This document shows positions 11,213 through 20,392 of a stretch of 64,000 nt of DNA, piece by piece. The notes below the pieces were generated by a model that did not search any database, was not told the DNA's origin, and saw nothing but the letters and a program-made list of their open reading frames with translations. Location: contig JAUTDP010000004.1 of assembly GCA_033439795.1 (NCBI GenBank), positions 1,302,001 to 1,366,000 of the forward strand, given 5' to 3'. This DNA is from Sordaria brevicollis. Lineage: Eukaryota > Ascomycota > Sordariomycetes > Sordariales > Sordariaceae. The position numbers were made by a program, and so were the translations under genes. The number at the start of each line of letters is the position of its first letter. Position 1 is the first letter of the stretch.

Positions 11213-11273
11213 TTGTGTGTGCGCGCACACACCCCCTCCCGCCAAGACTGCACAGGCGTTTGAGTTTGGGAAT
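11213..11273 (-). repeat. Right terminal inverted repeat (61 bp)
   Basis: Reverse complement of the left repeat with two mismatches. It contains an 18-bp perfect palindrome GTGTGTGCGCGCACACAC, alternating purine-pyrimidine, able to form a cruciform or Z-DNA. This copy looks like the less mutated of the pair. Confidence 0.85.
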
Positions 11274-12815
11274 ACGTCTCTGCTCCTTTCTTTGTCTCAC
11301 TGCAGGCAGGCATTGAACTTGCCTTACGCTTAGGGAAAAAAAAGAAAGGAAAAAGAATTTCACCCTCACAACCATCCGGCCTTCGTTTGTAGTTCATCCG
11401 TCATGAGTGTTTACCATCATCAAAGGTACGACTGCCAACACACCGGACTCTTACCTTTCGGTACCAGAGCAAGATTCACCGTACACCGTACACATAGCAC
11501 GACCATATCTCATCTAGGTCCTCCCGCTCTCATCAAGTATCAGTGTTCATGTTGTTGGTATGTGGCTGGGAGTCATGCCCCGTTGTCCGATCGAGGCTGT
11601 AAGCTGAGCTCCGTGGGTTTGATGCCAAGGCTGACGAGCGGCATCCAGATATAGCAAGGTTCGGATTGTCGTCGGATCCTACGAGCCTCATCCTGCCAAA
11701 CAATCGTCGAGCTCAAGCCCATGGTCAGCCCATGGTCACGTCTTCTATCCAGCCTCAGAACATCCGCCGTGTCGGTCGGTTATAAGCCTCGCCGCCGCAA
11801 AAAGGACCCATGGTTGTCGGCGAAAAAATATTGACGGCCACTCCAAGAAGGACCTTGGCTGAAGCAAACTGTCGGCAACCCTGACATCGCCATTGAATTT
11901 ATATACAGCGAGGCGAGGGCGTAGGAGAGATTGCCAATGCGTGGTTCTTTGTCTTGGCTGGAGCAGCAGCTAAAAAGACATTTCTGCACTGTACCTCTGC
12001 ACCCAGAAAGCGGGGGCCCTGGGAAGCGTTTCATTCTTGTTGGACTCCGCGTGACATTGTCGGGTATGCAGCGGCTTTTGCGCCCCGGGCACGCATGTCG
12101 GTCGGGGATGCTGTAACCAACAGACATACAGACCCGCAGGGGTATAACACAGCTTGCAATATTTTGAAGAGTGGGCTACCAAAAGCTGGTTATATCCCCA
12201 GAACGGAGACTAACTTCGGTTAGGTATACTCCTGAATGGATACGCATGAGGTTGCAGAAATAGAGAAAGTCAGGTGTCAAACCTGGGACAGTGCCTATAC
12301 CTGGAACGAGTCTAGTCAAAGCGATTTCCAAGCAAACATACAGGTCCGCGTCGAGTTTGCTCGTTGGGGTTCCTTCGATATTCGAAATTCGACGGACCGA
12401 CCTTGCTGAGGCAAGCTGCATTTCAGCTGTTTCCAAGCCACAAAATTTGGGTGTTTCTTCTCTCGAATCTCGGTACCAACGGCATGGAACTCATGTACCT
12501 TGCCGTAGCGTCTGACAGGGCTGAGAATCATGCTACCCCATCTTACACCTACACCGCAACCAGCTTCCTGAAGTGCCGTTTCGGTATCAGCAACATGAAA
12601 GCCTTCTGGTTATGGTGCACATTTTTACAAGGGGATCTTCCGAAGCCTTCTAGCGCTGGCCGATAGCGTAAACGGCCATGGGCTTGGGCTTGGTTTCGTT
12701 ATATATGGAGGCTCCTCCAGGTGTATGCAGACCAACCTGCTCGTATCTTGGAGGCATCCATTGTTCCTCTCTCCTGTCACACACCAACGAGTAGCATATT
12801 ACTCTTTTCGGTACC
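11274..12815. other. Intergenic region between the transposon relic and the next gene
   Basis: About 1.5 kb, normal composition, no RIP bias. ORFs up to 115 aa occur on both strands without recognisable motifs. The last ~150 bp is the core promoter of the gene at 12816. Confidence 0.5.
12699..12706 (+). promoter_or_regulatory. TATA-like box of the gene at 12816
   Basis: TTATATAT lies 110 bp upstream of the ATG, within the usual distance for a fungal TATA element plus a short 5' UTR. Confidence 0.4.
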
Positions 12816-15089
12816 ATGGCGCTCGGAGGCTTCGCAACGGCCCTTGCCTGGGCACTCGTGGGCTTGGGTGTCTCCACCGTATCAGCCAGCCCGGTAGCTG
12901 GTGATCTTGTCCCCGCCTACCAGATTCGCAATGCGCCGGGAATGACGTCTCAAGACACGTTGAGGCATCTTGCAAGAAGTTTAAATGTTATTAAGCTGGA
13001 GGGAAGAGACAAAAACCTGACAACAGGGAGGATAGACTTCAACAGGAGCTGGAAGGGAGCCTCACTCATGAAACTTCAGTTGTAAGTACTGCGTGAAAGT
13101 CTCTTGTCTTCTCATCTCCATGATCTATGCTGACAAGTTTTGTCTCCTACAGCGAAAGAGAGGACAAGCCCGGTATAAACCAGACACTGGCCTCCAGCCT
13201 CAACATCGAGGTTACCTGCGAGGAGTGCTACATCAAGGGTGCTGCCACTGGCTCCTTCATCATCAACGGCAACTTCACTGATTCCTTCCGGAATCACACC
13301 CTCGAGATCGGGGAAGAGATCAAGAACGTGACCATGGAGGCGGCCGACCAGCTCACTGATGCCATCAAGGATAGCGGAAAGGCAATCATTGACGAGTTCA
13401 AGGAGCTGATATACGAGGGCGATACCGACTTTACCGATATCGATTGGCCAACTTTGGACCTGGATTTTGACCTCGATCTCGCTCCTCTGCCAGAGGTCAA
13501 GATCGGGTTCGTGTTCGAGGACGACTTTGAGCTGTACCTGAAGCTCAACACAAAGATAAGCGCAGCGTCGACATATGAGCTGAACCTATTTTCTTCCAAG
13601 GATCCCACTCTTGGGTTCGCTGAGGGGGATGATATTACAGCGGGCCTTGCGGTGGTCATTGATCTGATCATTGAGCTGGATGCCGAGGTTGATATCAGCA
13701 GCGGCTTCCACATGAGGTTTGACAAGGGCGTCGGTGCCGAACTCGTCATGTTCAGCCGCAACATTTCGGACTTCAACTTCAACGGAGGACAGTTTGAGTT
13801 CCTGCCAGTCACATTATCCTCTCCAACAGCCACCATCAAGGCGGTGTTGAGGGTTGCCTTGAAGGCGGGACTGGAGTTTAAGCAAGTAACGAAACAACTC
13901 CCAAAGGTGAAGACAAAGGACGACAAGCCGCTGTTTGGGGCTGGGGTGGTTGCTGAGGTTGTTGCTCATGTGGCCGAGTTCTCGATAGCTGTTACAGGGC
14001 CCACGCTATCTACAGGTGGCGAGGAGTCGGGCCCTGACAAGGTCGCTCGCCGAAATGAGGTGGAATCCGCCGGTGCTGTGCATCCTGACATTTCGTCATC
14101 AAACAGCCTTGCGGTCCGAAAAGACGAGGATGAAGAAGAAGAAGAAGAGTGCAAGCTCAAGGTTGAAGCGTTCTACACCTTTGCCCTTGCAGTTGCCGCG
14201 GGTGCCACCATCGAAGCGCTGGGCAACACCTGGGGTCCTAGTCCCAACTCTTCTATCCCCGTTTTCCATACCAAGATAGGCGGCTTCTGCGCTACTCTGA
14301 CCACGCCCACGCCGACAGTCACGGCCACGGCCACAACGGGCCTGGAGGAGCGTGGATCTCCCGAGCAGAACTGGCTTCCTCGCATGACTCCGCCGCCATT
14401 ACTTGGCCGTCTTTGGGGCCGCCAGGACGAGAAGCTCGTCACCACCACCATTTCGTCCACGGCCACCTTCTTTGGACAGGTGTGCAAGTCTCCAGGACTG
14501 ATCAACTGCCCGGTCTCGCTGCAGGAAAGCACTACGATGAAATCAGTCATGACGCTCGTGACAGTCGTGCCGGATGGCGTGGTACCCACATTCCCAGCAA
14601 CCCAGATGGACTCGGTGTCCTCGATTCCAGAGTTTGGGCCTAACGTGCATAAAATGGTTTCATCCGTCAGCGGGCCTCCGACCTCATATGATCCCTCTGC
14701 TACAGACGACGGGTTCTTGCCCAAAGTCAGCGAAGCTATTGAAGACGTCAAGGACTTTCTCGACAAGGACACAAATGGTGTCAGCAACAAGGTGATTCTT
14801 GGTGTCTCATTGGGCTTGGGAATACCCGTGCTAATTGGTCTTATTGCCGGCTTGGTGTAAGTTGATCTTCTTTGCGTTCCCATTTCCGCCTATGTCATGG
14901 AAGTCAACATGTGACGGAAGCGCTAACAGGAATACGGAATACAGGTACTTGGTTCGGCGCAAGCGGTACTCGCCAGTACCGACAAGAGCTCCTGTCAGGG
15001 ATGAAGGGGGCGAGCTGCCAGGCCCGATGCCATACAAGAAGGAGCCGCTTGTCACCTCTACAGAAGTTCATCCTGAACAGCGCTATTAG
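12816..15089 (+). CDS. Secreted single-pass membrane protein with a large extracellular beta-rich domain, three exons
   Basis: Model: exons 12816-13081, 13153-14856 and 14945-15089. Intron 1 has GTAAGT, branch CTGAC and CTACAG; intron 2 has GTAAGT, branch CTAAC and ATACAG. Both join in frame to give 704 aa. Residues 1-24 form a signal peptide (MALGGFATALAWALVGLGVS). The ectodomain contains a CEECYIKG motif with N-glycosylation sites, an acidic repeat (DIDWPTLDLDFDLDLAPL), alternating hydrophobic beta-like strands, a seven-residue Glu/Asp-rich run, and a Thr/Val stretch (TPTPTVTATATT). Near the C-terminus is a membrane helix (VILGVSLGLGIPVLIGLIAG) followed by YLVRRKRYSP and a ~45-residue cytoplasmic tail. 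The layout resembles fungal surface proteins with a DUF7223-like domain, and the C-terminal half resembles wall-sensor architecture; neither assignment is proven. Probable role is at the cell surface. It converges with the archaemetzincin gene 258 bp away. Confidence 0.85.
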
Positions 15090-15347
15090 GATCGGGTTTT
15101 AATTGTATTCAGAGGATGAAGGAGGAATGCAAGAGGCAGACGCGAGAAAATTTGGTAAAAACAAGACTGTTCAAACTTCTGGCTTCATACGTGGCGAGCC
15201 GTAACTGTGGCAGAGGTAACGGGCCGGTTTCCACCCATTACTGCTGCCCACCGTTGAAGAGATCCGTCATGAGTAAGGGACACGGCTCATTACAAAAACC
15301 GATACCTAACTACGTACGTGTTATGGGCGTCGCTATGTGCCCATTCG

Positions 15348-16793
15348 TCAGTCAAGGCAAATAGGGGAAGAAGCACTAGCCCCTGCGGAGAGCATCTGGA
15401 CCCTTTTCTGAAGCCACGCGTGAAAGCCAGCAAACATGCCCACATGCAGCCAACCTTGGCAGAACTCCATCAAGGCCTGATATCTTTGCACGGCGTATGC
15501 CTGCTCAGTATCACCGGTGTTGGGTGTGATGCCCATCAAGGCATGTGCGACTTTTGCCAGGCAGACAGGGCACAAGTAAGGAGGTTGTCTAAGATCCTCT
15601 GCCACACTAGTTGTACCCTGCATAACACAAGCATAGTAAGCGCAGTGTCCCAAGCAGAAGCAGTGACCCAACTCGTGAGAGACGGTGCGAGCAACCCTTG
15701 AGAACCAGAGTCCATGGAGCTCCTGTGCCGAATCTGACAGAGGCTGGACTGCCCGAAGCGCAGCGCCCATGGGGGTTGAAGATACGTCCAGGCCAGCGGG
15801 GACGTCATCGGCTGAGACTTTTGGCTTTGGCTTCTTCTGTGTCCGCTTCCTCTTTTTCGTCGGGGGACGAGGCTCATGCAGGGAGCAAACACCTTCCACG
15901 AAGGATTGGCAATGGGAAGCCGGCCACATGTGGGCCAAGTCAATGCCGCCGTCAATGTAATAGTCCAGTGTGTCGAGGGCGGGGTGGTAGCGAGACGATG
16001 AGACGATGCAGACTCTGCTACCACCGTAAGCCCGCCCACAGCAAAAGTCGTCTTCGTCATCTTCGTAAAGGTCGTGATCAACCAACAGCAGGATCGCATA
16101 GGCATCGGCTGGAAGCACGTGCAAGGCACCGTCCAGTAGATCGTTCAGGTTGAGCTGGCCGCCAAAGACGCCGTCAGGGCAGGGACGCGAACGGATCCGC
16201 GTAACACCATCACCGATCTTGAGGCCAACGTAGGCGGGCATAGATGCCGGTTTCTTGCGTCCTTTTTGAGGCTTGGCTTGCTCGGTAGTTTCCCACGACA
16301 CGAAAGACACGTCCTGAGGGAGGGTCTTGACCAAGAGTGGATAATAGAAGGCTTCTAGATATGCCGAGACGTCCGCCAGGCGTGGAGGTTCGAGCGTCTT
16401 TAGCTTGCTGCTTGTGGCCGTGGTGGGGACTGTCCATGTCTTGATGAAGGAGACACGCGCGTCGACACTTGGGGTGCGGACCACGTATATGGTCTTCCGT
16501 GTCTGCGTAACGGGGTTCCTCGCGCGAAGCCATGACAGCATACTCTGCGGAGGCTCGTCGTCATTGAGAGCCAGCAGATCGTCAGGAAGCATGAGTGGTG
16601 CTGGGAAAGTGTACGGCGAGATGGTGGACGCGCCCTTGCCTTCAGACTGATTGTTTGGGCGGCTGGATCGCTTTGTTGTTGCTGCCGCCTGTCTCTGTTC
16701 GTCCGAAGGAGGCGAGCGCCCTGCTTCCTTCGCATACCTCGAGATGTCTACTTGCAAGACCTCGTGGCGGCATTGACGAGCTGGGCCCGCCAT
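15348..16793 (-). CDS. Archaemetzincin-family zinc metalloprotease (AMZ2-like)
   Basis: 481 aa, single exon, ATG at 16793. The zinc site is H373-E374-L-G-H377 with third ligand H383, followed by C384, C389 and the C-x-x-C pair C408/C411 (YLCPVC). This is the archaemetzincin signature HExxHxxxxxHCx4CxM...CxxC, and the CVMQG segment matches the animal AMZ2 arrangement. No signal peptide is present, so it is likely cytosolic or nuclear. A basic stretch (KKRKRTQKKPKPK, about 315-327) interrupts the region before the protease core and could act as a nuclear signal. The N-terminal 60 residues are disordered. One oddity is that the Gly usually found in HExxHxxGxxH is Cys here (HELGHCFCLGH). The family is thought to be aminopeptidase-like; the substrate is unknown. 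Confidence 0.9.
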   Translation of the reverse strand: MAGPARQCRHEVLQVDISRYAKEAGRSPPSDEQRQAAATTKRSSRPNNQSEGKGASTISPYTFPAPLMLPDDLLALNDDEPPQSMLSWLRARNPVTQTRKTIYVVRTPSVDARVSFIKTWTVPTTATSSKLKTLEPPRLADVSAYLEAFYYPLLVKTLPQDVSFVSWETTEQAKPQKGRKKPASMPAYVGLKIGDGVTRIRSRPCPDGVFGGQLNLNDLLDGALHVLPADAYAILLLVDHDLYEDDEDDFCCGRAYGGSRVCIVSSSRYHPALDTLDYYIDGGIDLAHMWPASHCQSFVEGVCSLHEPRPPTKKRKRTQKKPKPKVSADDVPAGLDVSSTPMGAALRAVQPLSDSAQELHGLWFSRVARTVSHELGHCFCLGHCAYYACVMQGTTSVAEDLRQPPYLCPVCLAKVAHALMGITPNTGDTEQAYAVQRYQALMEFCQGWLHVGMFAGFHAWLQKRVQMLSAGASASSPICLD

Positions 16794-17786
16794 GTTTGGA
16801 GTAGAGTCTAACTTGTTCGCCAGCGCGGATGGGATGGTTGAGGACGGGAGTTGGACTTGCTTGTCGACACAGCAGGCCCTTTGTTAGGGGTATATATACT
16901 CCCTCCGGCCTGTCCCTCGGAGTGAGAAGCTATAACTAGGTACCTCTAGGCAGCCGCCAAGCCAGCGACCCCCATTCGTCACAATCTGGCATAATCACTA
17001 TCCACGTGTTTGGGTGAGTTAGCGAGGGCAAAGGCTTTTCCCAGAAACCCTTTAAAGTTGAAAGTACACCGGAAACCGAGCCGCAGTGGCACAAGGTGGA
17101 CAGGCAGAACAGGTTACACATTCCACGCAATCCCATTCCCTGACGGAGACAACTGGCTTTCGGGGGCATTGATGGGCATGTTGGGAGGGTACAAGCGACA
17201 ATAATCACGATTGGACGAGTGCGCTCCAACGATTCGGAGGGAGGAGGAGCTTGGGGGAGGGAGTGTAGCGGTGATTGCATACTTGCAGAGTGAGGTTTTG
17301 GCCAATGCGTAGAGGTACCTACCTCTGGAGGTAGCTTATCGATAAAGGATTGTTTATCGATAGGATACAAGCGGACCGGACGCTGCACCTGACGGGGTTA
17401 CGCACTCATCATTGGCCCCCCCACCTTCTTTACTTGTATAGCATTATGAGTTGATAAGAGATGGTATTAGATCCAAGTAAGTGATAAGACCAGCAGCTGT
17501 GCGCTATGGTAGAGGTAGCTAACCAGAAGGGATTTAGAAAATGGACCAAGGGGCAGGACAACTGGCCCCGTACCCGTTAGTTCTCCGCTCCTTTAACCAG
17601 ACGGCCGGGCTGCAGACCTGATGAACTAGAACTTCATCAGGGGCGGCCACCCGCCCATCTCTCCAAGCCGGACATCACCCGGAAACCAGACAGGCAGACC
17701 CAGAATGTTGGAACATCAAGGGCCTCGGCGCCAGGTACAGGGCATCGTCTGACCCTGATCCCACGTCTCCGGAAACCGCTGGATAC
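16794..17786. other. Intergenic region upstream of the archaemetzincin gene
   Basis: About 1 kb between two minus-strand genes, containing a TATATATA box at 16891-16898 and repeated AGGTACCTACCT-type motifs (about 17310-17335). A 150-codon frame (16936-17388 -) reads as low-quality sequence and is not called. Confidence 0.5.
16891..16898 (-). promoter_or_regulatory. TATA box of the archaemetzincin gene
   Basis: TATATATA lies about 98 bp upstream of the minus-strand ATG at 16793. The element is self-complementary, so strand is assigned from the gene. Confidence 0.45.
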
Positions 17787-19144
17787 TCACATATAAGCCT
17801 TGACAGCCGTGGGAGTAGCCTGAACGCAACCCTTGTTCAAGTCAGCCCCGTTTCCGCTGGAGATATATGCCCTAGCGTCATTACAATGCAACAGGTTCTG
17901 CCGTCCATTCACTGACACGGTAAATCCGCCAGTGTCTGCGTCAACGCAGCCTTTGATCCTTGCCATTGTCCCGGCCGCGACGCCGGCATCCACGGTGACC
18001 CTGTTCCCCACCTTCACGGGCAAAGAGGCAGCCGCACTATCGACTGGGACGTACAGGTCACCATCAAACCCACGCGCTTGAACATGACCATTGTTGTCCA
18101 CAGAAAAAACAGTGTACGAGATCTTGGGTGGTCCGGAGGAGGCATCATAGCTTGGCCAGAGGGGTTGGGCGTTGGAATTCACATATAACCACAGCTCATA
18201 AATAGGCATGGCCAAATCCGGCGTGGATACTTGGAAGTTGTATCCCGTAGGCTGGCAAGTGAGCGGCACGACGGTGGTGGGCGTGGATGTGATAATCGCG
18301 GTGGTGGTAGAGGTGGCGGTGACGGTCTCAGTGACGGTGAAGCCATCAGGCAAATATGTCACGGTCTCAGTCACCGTGGTCGCGTCGGTGGCAGTTGCCG
18401 TGACAATGGCGGTCTGGGTGCTGGAAACCGTCATGGGGACGGTGATTGTCACCTCCTCCCCGGGAATTGTCATAGTCACAGTTTCGGTCTCGACGGGAGC
18501 AGAGACGGTTACCGTGATAGTAGTTAACTTAACGCCGGCGCATTTGCATGCCTTGAGATATTTGGTCCAGTCGGCACAGTCGGCTGACGCATATTCAGGC
18601 AAGGTAGAGGGGGCAGCACCAACCGTCTGACGGGCTTTGACTTTCAAGACGGACGGTTCGGGGAGATAGGATGTTGTAGTTGAAGTGACTCTGGGGGCTA
18701 GCTTAGTTGAGGTGGCGGTGATAGTTTGAGTTAGGGTGCGCGTAACCGTGTCCGTCTGGACCGGTCCGGTGGATGTAACGGTTTCCGTGTAGAAGAGGGT
18801 CTCTGTTAAAGCGGTCTCCGTGGTGGTTTCGGTGAATAGGTTGAGAGTTGTTGAAGTGAATTCGGTGACTTGGTCTAAAGTGGTAGTTACCGTTTCGGTT
18901 AAGGTAGTTGCGGCCGCGGTGGAAGTTACAGTGACGGTGCCGATGTTTGCTGAGTAATCGACGAGGCCGTTATCGGCGAGGGCAATCGCTAAGGATGATG
19001 GTTAGACGACGGAAGTTGGGATTCGCAAGGGAATTGGATGGGAGAGCAGGTACCTTTCAAGCACTTGTTACTGCGACAACAAGCAGCTGAAACGCCTTGC
19101 AAGAGGGTAGCGCCCGAGAGAGCGTAAAGTCCCAAGGTCTTCAT
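17787..19144 (-). CDS. Secreted Thr/Val-rich protein with a C-terminal globular domain, two exons
   Basis: Model: exon 1 at 19054-19144, intron 18989-19053 (65 nt; donor AAAG|GTACCT, branch CTAAC, acceptor CTTAG), exon 2 at 17787-18988; 430 aa. Residues 1-20 are a signal peptide (MKTLGLYALSGATLLQGVSA), followed by CCRSNKCLK. Two long tracts of TETVT/TVTxT repeats (about 45-130 and 175-260) should be heavily O-mannosylated stalks. A Cys-containing segment (CADWTKYLKACKCAGV) lies between them. The C-terminal ~160 residues (LTCQPTGYNFQV...KGCVQATP) look like a globular beta domain seen in fungal secreted and adhesin-like proteins; I cannot name it firmly. A start at 19183 would add 13 residues before the signal peptide. 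The last codons read ATATG|TGAGTATCC, so the stop overlaps a GTGAGT donor-like site and a further 3' exon is conceivable. Likely a cell-wall or adhesion-type protein. Confidence 0.8.
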
Positions 19145-19356
19145 GGCGACAATGGTGGTAACTAGTGTTCGGGAAGGGACCATTCGGCCCCTCCCCTTCC
19201 CCGGGCTCTCAAGTTACGTATTCCTATTGGCTGGATAGGCTACGTGTTCCTATAATTTGCGGAATAAAAATAATAAATACGCGTTCGTCTAGTACGTTTA
19301 TAAAAGTATATATAGAAGGTCTGTTTGGAAGGTCTATGGGAAAGGTCTGCACAGGA

Positions 19357-19453
19357 GCACTAACAAAAGGGGCATATTTTTTGGCTAGGCCTAACAATTT
19401 TTTTGCGGGTGAAAAATGCAGTTTTCGTCCGTGCGATAACAGTTTGTTAGTGC
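19357..19453. repeat. 97-bp inverted-repeat element, possible small MITE or hairpin
   Basis: GCACTAACAAA at 19357-19367 is a perfect inverted copy of TTTGTTAGTGC at 19443-19453, with a 75-bp spacer. No target-site duplication was seen. Confidence 0.4.
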
Positions 19454-20288
19454 GTGCGTGGCCCAGTATGGAGACTGCCCGCAAAAACGCTAACAACCTT
19501 AGCCGGAACTTTTAGCGTGCTAGGAGCTATAGGTATATAATAGATTCAAAAGAGTGACGAGGGTGAGATGAGCAACTACTCTGCTGACCGTTACCGAGAC
19601 TGACACAGACATAACTTGACCAAGTGGATGCAGTTTCCTTTTGTATCTTGCCCTTCTCGGTCTGTCTATCTATCACTCTCCCCATCGTGCGATTCTGAAG
19701 TTGGAGGCACCGTCATTTTACCTCAGCCCTCCACGTCCTCGCAAGCCTCAACCATTTTGCACCGCATACCGGGTCCCGGAAATAGACTACAATCTGCTAA
19801 CTGACAGAGAAACACACAAACAGTGTCTGACAAGGTCTACTATTGGCGGAGCTACGGCAAACAGCAAGCGACCAGTCCTAGTTGGGCTTCACGTGCAAAA
19901 CGTGCAAATGAGGCTTTCGCTTAGTAGTACCGATAGTCAATTAACAAAATTCAATAGCGCGAGAGTGTTTGCACGTTTGCACCGGGCTGAAAGCTGACCA
20001 CGTCGATTACCCCGGGTTCTGAAAAAAAAAACGACAAAAGTCTAGACCAGCACCTGGTTCATACATAACCATCAACGCTGCCCTCCAGGTATTTACTTGT
20101 TCCGCTCCATCTTTCAGCTCCCACTTAATAAGTCGAAATCATGCATCTTCGTGGTCGCCTTTTCAGCCTCCAACATATGCTCATTGTTGCATGCAATGGC
20201 AGCCAAGAATGACGGCGAATCTGACATGCGTCCGCTCGCGGCGCTCGGTACCATTCTATGCTATCCGTTAAGGGTTTCGCACGTGTGG

Positions 20289-20295
20289 ATATAAA
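20289..20295 (+). promoter_or_regulatory. TATA box of the FAD oxidoreductase gene
   Basis: ATATAAA lies 100 bp before the ATG at 20389. A start of transcription some 30 nt downstream would place both upstream ORFs in or at the edge of the leader. Confidence 0.5.
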
Positions 20296-20327
20296 CCTTT
20301 CCTCGCCGCTGCCCATCTGTGTTCACG

Positions 20328-20392
20328 ATGTTCGGTAGAAACTCGAGGCCGGCATTGTTCGCATGAACCTCTCGCTGACCCGTCTATTATGA
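20328..20392 (+). promoter_or_regulatory. Two chained upstream ORFs overlapping the main start
   Basis: uORF1 spans 20328-20366 (12 codons, TGA stop). Its stop overlaps the start of uORF2 (20363-20392, 9 codons, MNLSLTRLL) in an ATGA tetranucleotide. The stop of uORF2 overlaps the main ATG at 20389 in a second ATGA. This geometry would allow termination-reinitiation control, if the transcript includes them. Confidence 0.45.

Larger units (their letters stand above)
6841..11273 (-). mobile_element. Relic DNA transposon with 61-bp terminal inverted repeats, interior destroyed by RIP
   Basis: The block starts and ends with matching 61-bp inverted repeats (6841-6901 and 11213-11273), and total length is 4,433 bp. 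From about 6,950 to 11,110 the DNA becomes extremely AT-rich, with CpA and TpG nearly absent, as expected after RIP. The minus strand carries a long frame from 11,062 whose only breaks are Gln/Trp-type stops. The structure is that of a cut-and-paste DNA transposon. No target-site duplication is visible (left flank ending GTCCTCCC, right flank starting ACGTCTCT), so the superfamily cannot be named. It may have been mobilised with flank loss or rearranged after insertion. Confidence 0.7.
19145..20388. other. Divergent intergenic region
   Basis: 1.24 kb between divergently transcribed genes. It contains a short AT-rich, RIP-like patch (about 19,250-19,320), an 11-bp inverted repeat pair (19357-19453), a TATA box (20289-20295) and two short upstream ORFs (20328-20392). 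Other ORFs here show no coding character. Confidence 0.5.

Noticed and set aside
16936..17388. 150-codon minus-strand frame upstream of the archaemetzincin gene
   Set aside because: No domain, no signal peptide, overlaps the promoter region, and composition is not coding-like.
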